Origin: Methylotenera_A sp031417915
GTDB taxonomy: Bacteria; Pseudomonadota; Gammaproteobacteria; Burkholderiales; Methylophilaceae
Reading direction: 5' to 3'
Assembly (NCBI GenBank): GCA_031417915.1
Contig: JANOWN010000037.1
Coordinates: 1-64,000, forward strand
DNA: 64,000 nucleotides
A model generated the notes under the pieces. It was not told the DNA's origin. It was given only the letters and a program-made list of their open reading frames with translations, and did no database searches. Below, in pieces: positions 9,448-19,503 of the stretch. The position numbers were made by a program, and so were the translations under genes. How positions within the stretch are numbered: position 1 is the stretch's first letter; every line of letters starts with the position of its first letter.

Positions 9448-10428
9448 ATGGATAAAAACGCTAAAATATATGTTGCAGGGCATCGTGGGCTAGTCGGCTC
9501 GGCCATCATGCGCCAGTTGAGTGTGCAAGGCTATAGCAATATTGTGACGCGCACCCATGCAGAACTTGATTTAACCAATCAACAAGCAGTGGCTGATTTT
9601 TTTGCGAAAGAAAAGCCTGAATACGTGTTTTTAGCGGCTGCCAAAGTGGGTGGAATTCATGCCAACAATACCTATCCTGCAGAGTTCATACTTTCAAATT
9701 TAGCCATTCAAACCAACGTTATTCATCATTCCTATTTAAATAGTGTTAAACGCTTATTATTTTTAGGCTCAAGCTGTATTTACCCGCGTGATTGCCCACA
9801 ACCCATTAAAGAAGAGTATTTGCTTACTGGTACGCTAGAGACTACAAATAGACCTTACGCATTAGCTAAAATCTCAGGCATAGAAATGTGCTGGAGCTAT
9901 AACCGTCAATACGGCACGCAGTATATGGCCGTCATGCCAACTAATCTATATGGGGCAGGTGATAACTATCACCTAGAAAATAGCCATGTAATCCCTGCAA
10001 TGATTCGTAAATTTCATGAAGCGAAAATCAACAATCAAGCCAGCGTAACGGTATGGGGTACAGGCACACCTAAGCGTGAGTTTTTATATAGCAACGACAT
10101 GGCAGAAGCCTGTGTCTTCGTCATCAATTTGGCCGATGAGATATATCAGCCTTTATTGGCCTCAGATAGAAATGATGGCTTACCACCCTTGCTTAATTTA
10201 GGTAGTGCTAGTGATTTAACCATAGCTGAGCTGGCTCACATGGTTAAAGAAGTTGTAGGTTTTAATGGTGAGATTACTTTTGACACCACCAAGCCAGATG
10301 GACCAATGAGAAAGTTCATGGATTCTAGTCGATTGAACCAACTTGGCTGGCACGCCAGAATTGGTTTGCGGCAAGGGCTAGCGCTTGCTTACGCAACGGC
10401 ACCATTTAATGAGTTAAAAGCGGTATGA
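9448..10428 (+). CDS. fcl: GDP-L-fucose synthase
   Basis: A 326-residue NADPH-dependent 3,5-epimerase/4-reductase that turns the Gmd product into GDP-L-fucose. Visible motifs are the Rossmann glycine motif GHRGLVGSAI, the SSCIYP segment and the catalytic YALAK. Length and spacing match Fcl/WcaG. The stop overlaps the ATG of the exosortase gene by four bases (ATGA), so translation is likely coupled. Confidence 0.95.
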   Translation: MDKNAKIYVAGHRGLVGSAIMRQLSVQGYSNIVTRTHAELDLTNQQAVADFFAKEKPEYVFLAAAKVGGIHANNTYPAEFILSNLAIQTNVIHHSYLNSVKRLLFLGSSCIYPRDCPQPIKEEYLLTGTLETTNRPYALAKISGIEMCWSYNRQYGTQYMAVMPTNLYGAGDNYHLENSHVIPAMIRKFHEAKINNQASVTVWGTGTPKREFLYSNDMAEACVFVINLADEIYQPLLASDRNDGLPPLLNLGSASDLTIAELAHMVKEVVGFNGEITFDTTKPDGPMRKFMDSSRLNQLGWHARIGLRQGLALAYATAPFNELKAV

Positions 10429-11345
10429 ACACCTTAACTCAATCTGATTCATTGCTAGACAAAATGCGTGCTGTTCAAGTGCACTTTCTCGACAACAGCG
10501 GTTTGTGGTTGATGTTTGCTGGCTTGGCAGTGATGTTTTTACCTACCTTATGGGGGCTTGTTGTCGTGAGTGGTTTGTGGGTGGATGACGAACATTCACA
10601 TGGCCCAATCATTCTTTCTATTTCGCTTTGGTTGCTTTGGAAGCGCTGGCGTGAAGTGCCCGATTTATCAAGCTTTAAACCTGCGCCAGCTTTAGCTTGG
10701 GGCTGTTTTATGGCTGCAGCCATTTTATACATTCCAGGCAGAGCGCTTGATATTATTTATTTTGAAACAGGCGCTTTTATTTGGGCATTAGCAGGCATTG
10801 TCTTGATGACGGGCGGAACTGGCTTGCTCAATAAGCTCAAGTTCCCTCTCATTTTTATGCTCTTCATGGTTCCGCTACCAAATACATTAGTGGGTCCACT
10901 CAGTAGTGTGATGAAGCTCGCCGTTTCCGCAGTCACTGTGAATATTTTGGCTTGGTTTGACTTGCCCGTTGCCCGAAATGGCGTAGTGATTTATCTCGGC
11001 CAATATCAATTGTTGGTTGCGGATGCCTGCGCTGGGATGCGTACCTTATTTATGTTAGAAGCGCTTGGTATTCTGTATCTTAACCTAGTGCATTACCCCT
11101 CTAAATTACGCAATATTGTGTTGCCTATACTGATTGTTCCCATTTCATTTACCGCCAATGTAGTGCGCGTGATTGTGCTTTCGCTCATCACATACTACTG
11201 GGGCAATGCCGCTGGGCAGGGCTTCTTGCATGGTTTTGCAGGCATGGTGCTATTTTTGGCAGGTTTACTTCTGATGTTTGGAGCAGATTCGTTGTTACGT
11301 CTGTTCAGTCAAAAATGGAAGGATAGGAAACTTCATGCAAGCTGA
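10425..11345 (+). CDS. xrtB: exosortase B (EpsH-type transpeptidase)
   Basis: A 306-residue polytopic inner-membrane protein with about eight hydrophobic segments. The exosortase catalytic triad can be read: Cys202 in ADACAGMRT, Arg248 in NVVRVIVLS and His269 in GFLHGFAG. Exosortases are thought to cut the C-terminal PEP-CTERM signal of exported proteins and transfer them to a surface carrier. The overlap with EpsI downstream and the EpsL-D-E-F-G genes upstream point to the B-type (EpsH of Methylobacillus). Two likely substrates lie at 28140-29858. The only sign of regulation is its place inside the polysaccharide operon. Confidence 0.92.
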   Translation: MNTLTQSDSLLDKMRAVQVHFLDNSGLWLMFAGLAVMFLPTLWGLVVVSGLWVDDEHSHGPIILSISLWLLWKRWREVPDLSSFKPAPALAWGCFMAAAILYIPGRALDIIYFETGAFIWALAGIVLMTGGTGLLNKLKFPLIFMLFMVPLPNTLVGPLSSVMKLAVSAVTVNILAWFDLPVARNGVVIYLGQYQLLVADACAGMRTLFMLEALGILYLNLVHYPSKLRNIVLPILIVPISFTANVVRVIVLSLITYYWGNAAGQGFLHGFAGMVLFLAGLLLMFGADSLLRLFSQKWKDRKLHAS

Positions 11346-12051
11346 AATGCGTTTTGCGGTAAGTCAAAAGCCTAATATCCATCATTGGCTGGTCGTGTTT
11401 TTTATGGCGGCTTGTTTTGCATTTGCCTCATGGCTAACGCCGCATCTTACTTGGTTTGAGCACATCGGCAGCCCACAATTTGAAGAAATTACGCCTAAAC
11501 AATTTGGCGATTGGGTTGAAATTACCGAGGCAGCAGGCAGCAGGATTGTTGACCCAGAGCAGCAATATGCTATCAATAATCTCTACACGCAAACAGTGAG
11601 CCGCATCTATGAGCAGCGCGCCAGCGGGCGTCGAATCATGCTCTCATTGGCTTATGGCGATAATCAGACTTTCTCAAAACAATTGCATCGCCCCGAAGCT
11701 TGCTATTCGTCCCAAGGTTTTAAAATTGAAAATTTGTATGAAGATAAAATACAAGCTATCAGCAGGCCAATCGTTGTCAATCGAATGAAGGCAACTATCG
11801 GCTCAAGATTAGAGTATGTCACTTATTGGATTCGTATTGGCGACGGCATCATTAGCGGGCCCGCGACCGCTCTAAATATAGCGCGCTTGCAAATGAGCTT
11901 AAAAGGTTACATCACAGATGGTCTGCTGTTTCGAGTTTCTGAAGTAGGCGACGATGAAGCTTTGTCGAACGCGCTGCAAGACCAGTTTATTGACGATTTC
12001 CTACTAGCGCTTACTCCAGCGCAGCAGGCCATGATGGTGGGACTAAAATGA
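11335..12051 (+). CDS. epsI: EpsI, exosortase-associated protein
   Basis: A 238-residue protein with one N-terminal membrane anchor (about residues 17-37) and a periplasmic domain carrying the EpsI hallmark LHRPEACYSSQGF. EpsI is fused to, or adjacent to, exosortase in many PEP-CTERM systems; its biochemical role is not established. I chose the ATG at 11335: AAGGATAGGA lies just upstream, and it overlaps the end of xrtB by 11 bases. The frame is open further upstream, but that part lies inside xrtB. Confidence 0.87.
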   Translation: MQAEMRFAVSQKPNIHHWLVVFFMAACFAFASWLTPHLTWFEHIGSPQFEEITPKQFGDWVEITEAAGSRIVDPEQQYAINNLYTQTVSRIYEQRASGRRIMLSLAYGDNQTFSKQLHRPEACYSSQGFKIENLYEDKIQAISRPIVVNRMKATIGSRLEYVTYWIRIGDGIISGPATALNIARLQMSLKGYITDGLLFRVSEVGDDEALSNALQDQFIDDFLLALTPAQQAMMVGLK

Positions 12052-12080
12052 TTGGCCTGCAACAGGTTCAAATGTGATCT

Positions 12081-13112
12081 ATGTCTCGCACTCTATCTAT
12101 CTTGTATTTAGGGCCTATCAGCGGCACATGCCTTGACCGTGCCAATGCGTTAAGGCGACTTGGTCATGCTGTAGAACATCTGGATTTGCGAATACTTTTA
12201 CCTAAAACCGCGTGGGTGGATCGCATTACTTGGCGCATGGGTGGTCACTTAATCGCGCCGTGGTTAATGCGCAGTTTAGCCGAAGTACTGAATGGCAAAA
12301 AGTTTGATTTATGTTACGTGGATGGCGGCGAATGGGTGACACCAAAAGTAATCTCTTTGCTACGTTTACATGCCAAAAAAGTGATTAATTACAATATTGA
12401 TGATCCGCTTGGTGCGCGCGATGGCGCACGTTTTAAAGCATATCGGCAAAGCTTGCCATATTACGATTTAAATATTGTGGTACGACAAGAAAATGTGGCT
12501 GAAGCTGAAATGCTGAATGTAAAAAAAATCATGCGCGTTTACAGAAGCGCAGATGAGGTCTCTCACACGCCACGCAAGCTTAGCGAAAAAGATCATCAAA
12601 CTTGGGATTCTGAAGTACTTTTTTTGGGGACATGGTTTCCAGAACGCGGGCCATTTTTGCTTGCATTAATCCAACTAGGCGTGCCGTTGACAATCCGTGG
12701 GTCTAATTGGCATAAAGCGACAGAATGGCCTCAACTTAAGCAATATTGGAAAGGCGGCGCAATCTCAGGTGATGATTATGCCAAGGCGATTCAATGTGCC
12801 AAAGTAAATTTGGGCTTGTTGTCAAAAGAAAATCGCGATTTACATACTACGCGCTCGCTTGAGATCCCTGCTTTGGGCGGCTTGCTTTGCGCTGAACGTA
12901 CTAGTGAACACATCACAATGTACAACGAAGGCCAAGAGGCAGTTTTTTGGAAAGACGCAGAAGAATGTGCCGAGATCTGTCGCTTTGCGCTAAGTAATGA
13001 AAATCGCCGCCAAACAATTGCTGCAGCTGGGCATCTGCGTGTAAAGAAAAATGGTCACTATAACCAAATAATTTTAACCAACATATTGCAAGCGGCAGAG
13101 TTGACTACATGA
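12081..13112 (+). CDS. CgeB-like glycosyltransferase
   Basis: A 343-residue cytoplasmic protein with a two-domain GT-B look. It has an N-terminal ILYLGPISGTC strand-loop and a C-terminal part containing LGLLSKENRDLHTTRSLEIPALGG, the signature region of CgeB/Glyco_trans_1_2 proteins. It probably adds one sugar during assembly of the repeat unit; donor and acceptor cannot be deduced. It overlaps the flippase gene by four bases (ATGA), so it belongs to the same transcript. Confidence 0.75.
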   Translation: MSRTLSILYLGPISGTCLDRANALRRLGHAVEHLDLRILLPKTAWVDRITWRMGGHLIAPWLMRSLAEVLNGKKFDLCYVDGGEWVTPKVISLLRLHAKKVINYNIDDPLGARDGARFKAYRQSLPYYDLNIVVRQENVAEAEMLNVKKIMRVYRSADEVSHTPRKLSEKDHQTWDSEVLFLGTWFPERGPFLLALIQLGVPLTIRGSNWHKATEWPQLKQYWKGGAISGDDYAKAIQCAKVNLGLLSKENRDLHTTRSLEIPALGGLLCAERTSEHITMYNEGQEAVFWKDAEECAEICRFALSNENRRQTIAAAGHLRVKKNGHYNQIILTNILQAAELTT

Positions 13113-14398
13113 AACGCAGAATCATTGCAGGCATGGGCGCCAACTCATTTGGAATGGCCATCACCATTGGCATTCAGCTCGTTTCTTTGCCCTTGTTTCT
13201 GTATTTTTGGGATGTCTCAACCTATGGTGTGTGGTTAATGCTGTCGGCGATTCCTGCTTATTTATCAATGGCAGATGTGGGCATGGTGACTGCGGCAGGA
13301 AATAAAATGACCATGGCGATGGGCAAAGGTGATTTGGTAGAAGCCAACAGGGTGTTTCAAAGCGCACAGATGTTTATGGCGGTTGTTTGCGGCTTGGCTG
13401 GAATGATAGCAGTGCCAGTCATTCTTTATGCGCCATTGCCTTTTTTGCAGAATGCTGATCAGCGCGTGGCACTTTCTGCGCTTTGTATAGGTGTCCTAGC
13501 AGCCTTATTCGGCGGGCTTTCCGAGGCAGTGTTTAAATCAACAAAACGTTATGCAACGGGGACAATGTTGAGCAATTATGTGCGCTTGGGTGAGTGGCTT
13601 GGCTACATGACTGGGCTAGTAATGGTAGGCAGTTTCGCAGCAGTCGCATTGTGTGGCCTGGCAGTTCGATTAACTGGCACCTTGATTTGTATGCAGTTAT
13701 CGCGGCGCGGCAACCACGGAATTCACTGGGGCATACAAGGTGCAGAGCGCGCAGAAATTCGCGCTATGATCAAACCAGCGGTTTCTTTTATGGCATTTCC
13801 ATTCGCAAACGCTTTGAGCTTTCAGGGCTTAACCTTGTTGGTGGGCGCGCTTTTTGGGCCGATTGCTGTTGCGCTTTTCAACACTTATCGCACCATCGCA
13901 CGCGTGGCGGTGCAAATTACCGCAATATTTAGCCATGCCTTGTGGCCAGAGTTTTCTCGCTTGTTCGGTGAAAATGCTGGTCTTGCTGTGCGTCATTTGT
14001 TTCGCCGCAGTGCACTGCTGGGCGCGGCGCAGGCGTTTTTGCTAAGTGCAATTTTATATGTAGCAGCGCCATTTTTGCTACGTATTTGGACGAATAACAG
14101 TATCGAATTTGTGCCAATTTTAATGTTGTTAATGTTGTTATATGCGGCTGTGGCGGGTATTTGGCATATTCCTAGAGTGTTGCTAATGGCGACCAATCAG
14201 CATGTTAGTTTAGCTTATTGGGCGCTTGCGGCTGCTATGTTTTCTGTTACCTTGGCATGGTTGCTGGCAGGCACATTGCAATTAAATGGTGTTGTTGTGG
14301 CGATGCTGTTAAGTGAGCTGTTTATCGCCATTGCTTGCGCTTGGTTGGCTTATACTGCAATGACAGTCAGACTCCCCAGAAAGGCCGTTCCGCAATGA
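13109..14398 (+). CDS. polysaccharide flippase (Wzx-like, MOP superfamily)
   Basis: A 429-residue integral membrane protein with about twelve hydrophobic helices and the N-terminal segment (GANSFGMAITIGIQLVSLPLF) usual for oligosaccharide flippases. It would move the undecaprenyl-linked repeat unit to the periplasmic face for polymerisation. The neighbouring glycosyltransferases and the Wzy-like gene at 15552 support a Wzx/Wzy-dependent route. Its stop overlaps the start of the next gene by four bases. Confidence 0.82.
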   Translation: MKRRIIAGMGANSFGMAITIGIQLVSLPLFLYFWDVSTYGVWLMLSAIPAYLSMADVGMVTAAGNKMTMAMGKGDLVEANRVFQSAQMFMAVVCGLAGMIAVPVILYAPLPFLQNADQRVALSALCIGVLAALFGGLSEAVFKSTKRYATGTMLSNYVRLGEWLGYMTGLVMVGSFAAVALCGLAVRLTGTLICMQLSRRGNHGIHWGIQGAERAEIRAMIKPAVSFMAFPFANALSFQGLTLLVGALFGPIAVALFNTYRTIARVAVQITAIFSHALWPEFSRLFGENAGLAVRHLFRRSALLGAAQAFLLSAILYVAAPFLLRIWTNNSIEFVPILMLLMLLYAAVAGIWHIPRVLLMATNQHVSLAYWALAAAMFSVTLAWLLAGTLQLNGVVVAMLLSELFIAIACAWLAYTAMTVRLPRKAVPQ

Positions 14399-15555
14399 GA
14401 ATCGCACTTTCTACACCAGGCAAGTTTCATACTTTCGATTTGGCCAGAGAGCTCCATTCACGAGGGGCGTTAGCCGCTGTTTTTACAGGCTACCCAAGCT
14501 TTAAGCTGAAAAATGAAAATGTGCCACAGGAAATGATTCGTACTTTCCCATGGCTGCAAAGTTCGTATATGGCTTTCCCATTTAGGCAGCATTTACCAAA
14601 TTCGGTAATAAGGCAGTGGGAGCATTTGACTGCGACAACTTTTGGAAACTGGGTGGCGAAAAGTTTGCCAAAGTGCGATCTTTATGTAGGCCTTTCTGGC
14701 TCTAGCCTTCCAGCAGGCAAAAGCGCCCACAGCCAAGGCGCTGCTTACGTTTGCGATCGTGGCTCTGCAGATATTCGCGTGCAAGATCAACTGCTACGCG
14801 AAGAACATGCTTTGTGGGATATGCCGTTTGCGGGCATCGATGCGCGAACGATAGCGCGCGAAGAAGCCGAGTATGCTGAAGCCGATTTGGTTACAGTGCC
14901 GTCCATTTTTGCCTACCGCTCGTTTGTCGAACAAGGCATTCCAGCAGAAAAGTTACGTTTATTGCCTTACGGGGTCAATGTTTCGCGTTTTCAGCCAGTA
15001 GCTGTGCCAGCAACGGAGCGTTTTGATGTTTTATTTGTTGGCGCCATGAGTTTGCAAAAAGGCATTCAATATTTGGTGCAGGCTTATCAAAAAATCAACC
15101 ACCCAAATAAATCACTTACCTTTGTTGGCGCGCCCTCACAAGAGCTCATTCAAATGTTGAAAATGCGTAATTTGTGGCCTGCAGATACAAAAGTGCTAGG
15201 GCACGTACCGCAAACCGAACTCAAAAATATCATGAGTCGCAGCCATGTGCTGGTATTGCCTAGCGTGCAAGATGGGTTTGGCATGGTGATGGCACAAGCG
15301 ATGGCTTGTGGCTGCCCTGTAATTGCCAGCCGCAACACGGGCGGTGAGGATTTGTTCACGGATGGTGACGAAGGTTACATCGTGCCGATTCGTGACGTGA
15401 ATGCGCTTGCTGAGCGCTTGCAGCAGCTTGCGGACGAGCCAGAACAGAGAGCGGCTATGGGACAGCGCGCATTGGGGCGAGTACAGACATTGGGTGGTTG
15501 GAGTAACTATGGCGAAAAAGCGATGGAAATTTATGTAAAGGCGTTGCAGAAATGA
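14395..15555 (+). CDS. glycosyltransferase family 4
   Basis: A 386-residue GT-B glycosyltransferase. The start is placed at the ATG at 14395, where ATGA overlaps the flippase stop and MRIALSTPGKF gives a normal first strand; the open frame extends 60 bases further up without need. The C-terminal Rossmann domain has the LVLPSVQDGFGMVMAQAMACGCPV region. The usual E-x7-E pair of GT4 enzymes reads as D and Q here, which is unusual. The nucleotide-binding surroundings (FVGAMSLQKG) are normal. Donor sugar unknown. Confidence 0.85.
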   Translation: MRIALSTPGKFHTFDLARELHSRGALAAVFTGYPSFKLKNENVPQEMIRTFPWLQSSYMAFPFRQHLPNSVIRQWEHLTATTFGNWVAKSLPKCDLYVGLSGSSLPAGKSAHSQGAAYVCDRGSADIRVQDQLLREEHALWDMPFAGIDARTIAREEAEYAEADLVTVPSIFAYRSFVEQGIPAEKLRLLPYGVNVSRFQPVAVPATERFDVLFVGAMSLQKGIQYLVQAYQKINHPNKSLTFVGAPSQELIQMLKMRNLWPADTKVLGHVPQTELKNIMSRSHVLVLPSVQDGFGMVMAQAMACGCPVIASRNTGGEDLFTDGDEGYIVPIRDVNALAERLQQLADEPEQRAAMGQRALGRVQTLGGWSNYGEKAMEIYVKALQK

Positions 15556-17123
15556 CGATTGCAAAATTCATCAACACAACTTTGCTGTGCCTGACGCTGT
15601 TGACTTTTGGTATGCAGTTCCTGATTGATTTTTCTACGGAAAATATTGCGGCTAACTGCATTGTACTTGTTTCGGTATTAACCACATTGCTGTATTTTCG
15701 CTGGAGCAAAGCGTTAGATACTCATCCATTATCGAGTTTTGCAGTGTTTGGGTTTTGTGTCACCTCACAACTTGGCGCTTTGTTGGCGCAATCATTTTCT
15801 TGGGTTTCTATAAGTGACAACCTGCGCCAGCCACTCATTACATTTTCCTTGCTGGCAATGTATCAAGGTATCGCATTGTTTTGTCATGCGCTATACCGCA
15901 TGCTGACATCAACTTCGACAAACAACTCAAATAAATCAGGTTTATTGCGCAGCATGTTAGGTGCGCTGGGTATTTATGCCACACCGACAGTCATTAATAT
16001 CTGGATTATGGGTGGAATAGGCGTATTTTCTTTATTACTTTCTTATATAAGTCCAGTGGCAAACGGCCTGAGTTTTCTAGCTTGGACACCATTTTTAATT
16101 CCACTTTATGTGCAGCAGTTAGGCCCCACTTATTGCAACGCTAAAAGAAACTATCTGTTGTTAGTTGCCTATTCTGCTCTGGTTGCACTAATGGCGATGG
16201 CTTTTAATGCGCGCGGCATGATGTTAACTGGTTTTGCCACCGTAACTTTACTATTTTTACTGGTCGGTATGCGTAGCCATAAGGCGGTTACTGCGCCGAT
16301 GTTATTGAAATTTGGCATGATTGGCTTGCTTGGTGTAGTTTTATCTTGGCCAGCCTCCAATATGGTGACTGCCATGGTCATTGCCAGAAAAGATAAATTT
16401 AAAGTGCCACTGTCTGAAATGGTGACAAAAACGATTGATAATTTTCTTGATCCGGAAAAACTTGCTGAATACAAGGAGCAGGTTGTTGTTAGAGATCTTC
16501 GTTCTTCATATGACGAAACTTACATTGAAAATCCCATGGTTGCACGCTTTGTGATTACTAAATTTCATGATAATGCCATTTATTTTGCTGGAGGCATCTC
16601 AGATAAAGGGGCAGATGAAGTGTGGGAAGTCAGCCAAGATTATTTCTGGGCAATGCTACCGCAACCTTGGCTTGACGGACTAAAAATCGATGTCGATAAA
16701 GATAAACTGTATTTTTCAATGGGGGACTTGTTGGTGAATCTCGCGATAGGTACACCATTAAGCGGCCAGCGTACTGGCTCTATATTTGGCCAGGGTTGGG
16801 TAATGGTTGGAAATTTATTCCCAGTAGTTTATTTTTTTATGTGTTTAGTTTTATTTGCGGTAATCGATATATTTGCAATACGCACATCTACTGGCGTAGC
16901 TACTCTATCGGTCATCGGCATGATACATGTTTGGCCTAACTTTCTGTTTGGCATCACGGCAGATTCATTGCATCAACTTTTGAACAGTGCTGTCCGCGGT
17001 GTTGTTCAGTCTGTTATTTTATATGCCATTGTATTTGCTATCGCAAAACTACTATCCAGCATGTATTTAAAACTTTCAAATACTAAACCCACAACTAATG
17101 TTGAGTTTATTGCCCAAAAATAA
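15552..17123 (+). CDS. Wzy-like O-antigen/exopolysaccharide polymerase candidate
   Basis: A 523-residue polytopic membrane protein with about ten hydrophobic segments and a large soluble loop in the second half (roughly residues 285-400). This layout resembles Wzy/oligosaccharide repeat polymerases, which vary too much in sequence for motif identification. It is the only polymerase-like gene in the cluster and sits between glycosyltransferases, coupled by ATGA upstream and TAATG downstream. The assignment therefore rests on topology and context. Confidence 0.65.
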   Translation: MTIAKFINTTLLCLTLLTFGMQFLIDFSTENIAANCIVLVSVLTTLLYFRWSKALDTHPLSSFAVFGFCVTSQLGALLAQSFSWVSISDNLRQPLITFSLLAMYQGIALFCHALYRMLTSTSTNNSNKSGLLRSMLGALGIYATPTVINIWIMGGIGVFSLLLSYISPVANGLSFLAWTPFLIPLYVQQLGPTYCNAKRNYLLLVAYSALVALMAMAFNARGMMLTGFATVTLLFLLVGMRSHKAVTAPMLLKFGMIGLLGVVLSWPASNMVTAMVIARKDKFKVPLSEMVTKTIDNFLDPEKLAEYKEQVVVRDLRSSYDETYIENPMVARFVITKFHDNAIYFAGGISDKGADEVWEVSQDYFWAMLPQPWLDGLKIDVDKDKLYFSMGDLLVNLAIGTPLSGQRTGSIFGQGWVMVGNLFPVVYFFMCLVLFAVIDIFAIRTSTGVATLSVIGMIHVWPNFLFGITADSLHQLLNSAVRGVVQSVILYAIVFAIAKLLSSMYLKLSNTKPTTNVEFIAQK

Positions 17124-18340
17124 TGAACATCGTCCTATTTTCTCACCCAGTTTTTATGAATTCGCAAAGCATGCCGCGTTTTGCGCGCATGTTAGAGCAA
17201 GCGTATCTTGCGCGGGGCCATCAGGTGCAGATGTGGTCGCCGCAACCTAAGCTTTACGCGTTAATTCCTCAAGGCCGCTTGTCTAAATGGGCGGGTTATA
17301 TTGATCAGTACTTGTTATTTCCTTTATGGGTGCGTAAGCAAATAAGGCAACAACCTGCTGATGCTTTGTATGTATTCTGTGATCAGGCACTTGGGCCTTG
17401 GGTGCCGTTGGTTAAGCATAAGCCGCATGTAGTGCATGTGCATGATTTGCTTGCTTTGCGCTCTGCATTGGGTGAAGTGCCTGAAAACCCTACCGCTTGG
17501 TCTGGCCGTTTGTATCAGCGCTATATTCGACAAGGCTTTAAACAAGCTCAGCATTTCATTTCAGTTTCGAATAAAACGCGTGAAGATTTGCATGATATTG
17601 GCGAGGTTAATGTGGCAACATCAGAGGTGGTTTATAACGGCATCAATTACCCTTACGCCCCAATGTCGCCTAATGAGGCTAAACAAGTACTGATAAATGC
17701 TGGGCAGCCAGTAAAGCCAGAAGGCATGTTGTTGCACTTGGGCGGTAGCCAGTGGTATAAAAATTTGGCTGGGGTTATTCAGCTTTATATTGAATATGCA
17801 AAAAATGAGGCAAAGCCATTGCCTCTGTGGTGCGTTTCACCAGCCCCTAATAAAAAAATACAAATGTTGCTTGAACAAGTGCCGCCTCAAGGACAGGTGT
17901 TGTTTGTGCAAGGCATTGATAACCATGCTTTACAGGCGTCGTATTCATTGGCTCGCGTGTTTATATTCCCAAGTTTGGCAGAAGGTTTTGGTTGGCCGAT
18001 TATCGAAGCGCAGGCCTGCGGCTGCCCTGTATTAACCACCGATGCCGCGCCAATGAACGAGATTGGCGGCACTGCTGCAAGTTATATTCCAGTATTAAAA
18101 ACTTCTGAAGATGTGCAAGCATGGGCAATAAATGGCGCTGTACAATTGAAATCTCTACTAACAATGCCTGAGAAACAGCACAAAAAACTGGTAAGAGAAG
18201 GCATTGAAAATGTGACCCGATTTAACGCAGATGATGCGATTGAGGGTTACTTGAAAGTGTATCGTCAGGTGTTAGCCATGCCGCTAGCAGCGGGTGATTT
18301 GAATATTAAACCATTACTTGCACGGAATAAAGTCTCATGA
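17123..18340 (+). CDS. glycosyltransferase family 4
   Basis: A 405-residue GT-B glycosyltransferase. The N-terminus (NIVLFSHPVFMNSQSMPRFA) forms the acceptor-side strand and loop. The C-terminal domain has LHLGGSQWYKNL and the full E-x7-E motif in FPSLAEGFGWPIIEAQACG. It starts on the last base of the previous stop codon and overlaps the next glycosyltransferase by four bases. It probably adds a sugar to the lipid-linked repeat unit; the specificity is not readable. Confidence 0.88.
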   Translation: MNIVLFSHPVFMNSQSMPRFARMLEQAYLARGHQVQMWSPQPKLYALIPQGRLSKWAGYIDQYLLFPLWVRKQIRQQPADALYVFCDQALGPWVPLVKHKPHVVHVHDLLALRSALGEVPENPTAWSGRLYQRYIRQGFKQAQHFISVSNKTREDLHDIGEVNVATSEVVYNGINYPYAPMSPNEAKQVLINAGQPVKPEGMLLHLGGSQWYKNLAGVIQLYIEYAKNEAKPLPLWCVSPAPNKKIQMLLEQVPPQGQVLFVQGIDNHALQASYSLARVFIFPSLAEGFGWPIIEAQACGCPVLTTDAAPMNEIGGTAASYIPVLKTSEDVQAWAINGAVQLKSLLTMPEKQHKKLVREGIENVTRFNADDAIEGYLKVYRQVLAMPLAAGDLNIKPLLARNKVS

Positions 18341-19503
18341 AAGTGCTACATATTTTGCCATCGGTTGACCCAAAAGGCGGCGGCCCAATGGAAGGCGTAA
18401 AGCAATACGGACATCGATTTGAAGAGTTGAGGCTGAATCATGTGGAAGTGGTGACATTAGATGACCCTGCCGAACCCTGTGTGGCAGAATTTCCACTTAA
18501 GGTGCATGCGTTAGGCCCTGCATTGGGAAGTTATCGCTACACGCCAAAGTTGGCGCAATGGCTAGAGGCACATGCCAGAGACTACGACGCTATTATTGTG
18601 AACGGGCTATGGCAATACCACGGTTTTGGTGCTTGGCGCGTGTTGCATCGCTTGCAAATACCCTATTTTGTGTTTACGCATGGCATGTTAGACCCATGGT
18701 TTAAACATACTTATCCGCTCAAACATATTAAGAAATGGCTGTATTGGCCGTGGGCAGAATATCGTTTGCTGCGAGATGCTAGGGCAGTATTGTTTACCTG
18801 TGAAGAAGAGCGCTTGCTGGCACGAAAATCTTTCTGGCTATACAAGGTGCGTGAGGCGGTGATTAATTATGGCACTGGCACCCCGCCTAGTAACGCTAAG
18901 GCATTGAAAACGCTTTTTCATGAAAGCTATCCTGCCTTGCGTGAAAAAAGAGTGTTGTTATTCTTAAGCCGTATTCATGAAAAAAAAGGCTGCGATTTAC
19001 TGATTGAAGCTTTTGCAAAAGTAGCTAATCAAGACGCAAGTTTGCATTTGTTGATGGCAGGCCCTGGCCACGCGGTCTTGCTCAATAAGCTCAAATCTCT
19101 TGCAGAGCGCTTAGGTGTTGCGGAGCGCATCACTTGGCCTGGCATGTTACAGGGTGATATGAAGTGGGGCGCTTTTTACGCCAGTGAAGCTTTTGTGTTG
19201 TCGTCGCACCAAGAGAATTTTGGCATTGCAGTAGCTGAGGCACTTGGTTGTGGCTTGCCTGTATTGATTTCTGACAAAGTGAATATTTGGCGGGAAATTG
19301 CGGACGATGGTGCGGGCATTGTAAATTCTGACACCTTAAAAGGCACAGAAAAAACCTTGCGACAATGGCTATCAATGACTGCAAATGGCCGCCACAAAAT
19401 GGCTAAGCAAGCTAAAGCGACCTTTGAGCAACGCTTTACAGTAGATGCAATGGCAAAAAGCTTGTTGACTACGCTAGAAAAATTTTCAAAAGGCCATGCG
19501 TAA
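18337..19503 (+). CDS. glycosyltransferase family 4
   Basis: A 388-residue GT-B glycosyltransferase with the N-terminal ILPSVDPKGGGPMEGV glycine-rich acceptor loop and the C-terminal E-x7-E motif in SSHQENFGIAVAEALGCG. LFLSRIHEKKGCDLLIEAF is the usual strand-loop-helix at the start of the donor domain. It is one of four GT4-type enzymes in the cluster, which implies a repeat unit of several sugars. Spacing to both neighbours (ATGA overlap before, no gap after) indicates co-transcription. Confidence 0.88.
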   Translation: MKVLHILPSVDPKGGGPMEGVKQYGHRFEELRLNHVEVVTLDDPAEPCVAEFPLKVHALGPALGSYRYTPKLAQWLEAHARDYDAIIVNGLWQYHGFGAWRVLHRLQIPYFVFTHGMLDPWFKHTYPLKHIKKWLYWPWAEYRLLRDARAVLFTCEEERLLARKSFWLYKVREAVINYGTGTPPSNAKALKTLFHESYPALREKRVLLFLSRIHEKKGCDLLIEAFAKVANQDASLHLLMAGPGHAVLLNKLKSLAERLGVAERITWPGMLQGDMKWGAFYASEAFVLSSHQENFGIAVAEALGCGLPVLISDKVNIWREIADDGAGIVNSDTLKGTEKTLRQWLSMTANGRHKMAKQAKATFEQRFTVDAMAKSLLTTLEKFSKGHA

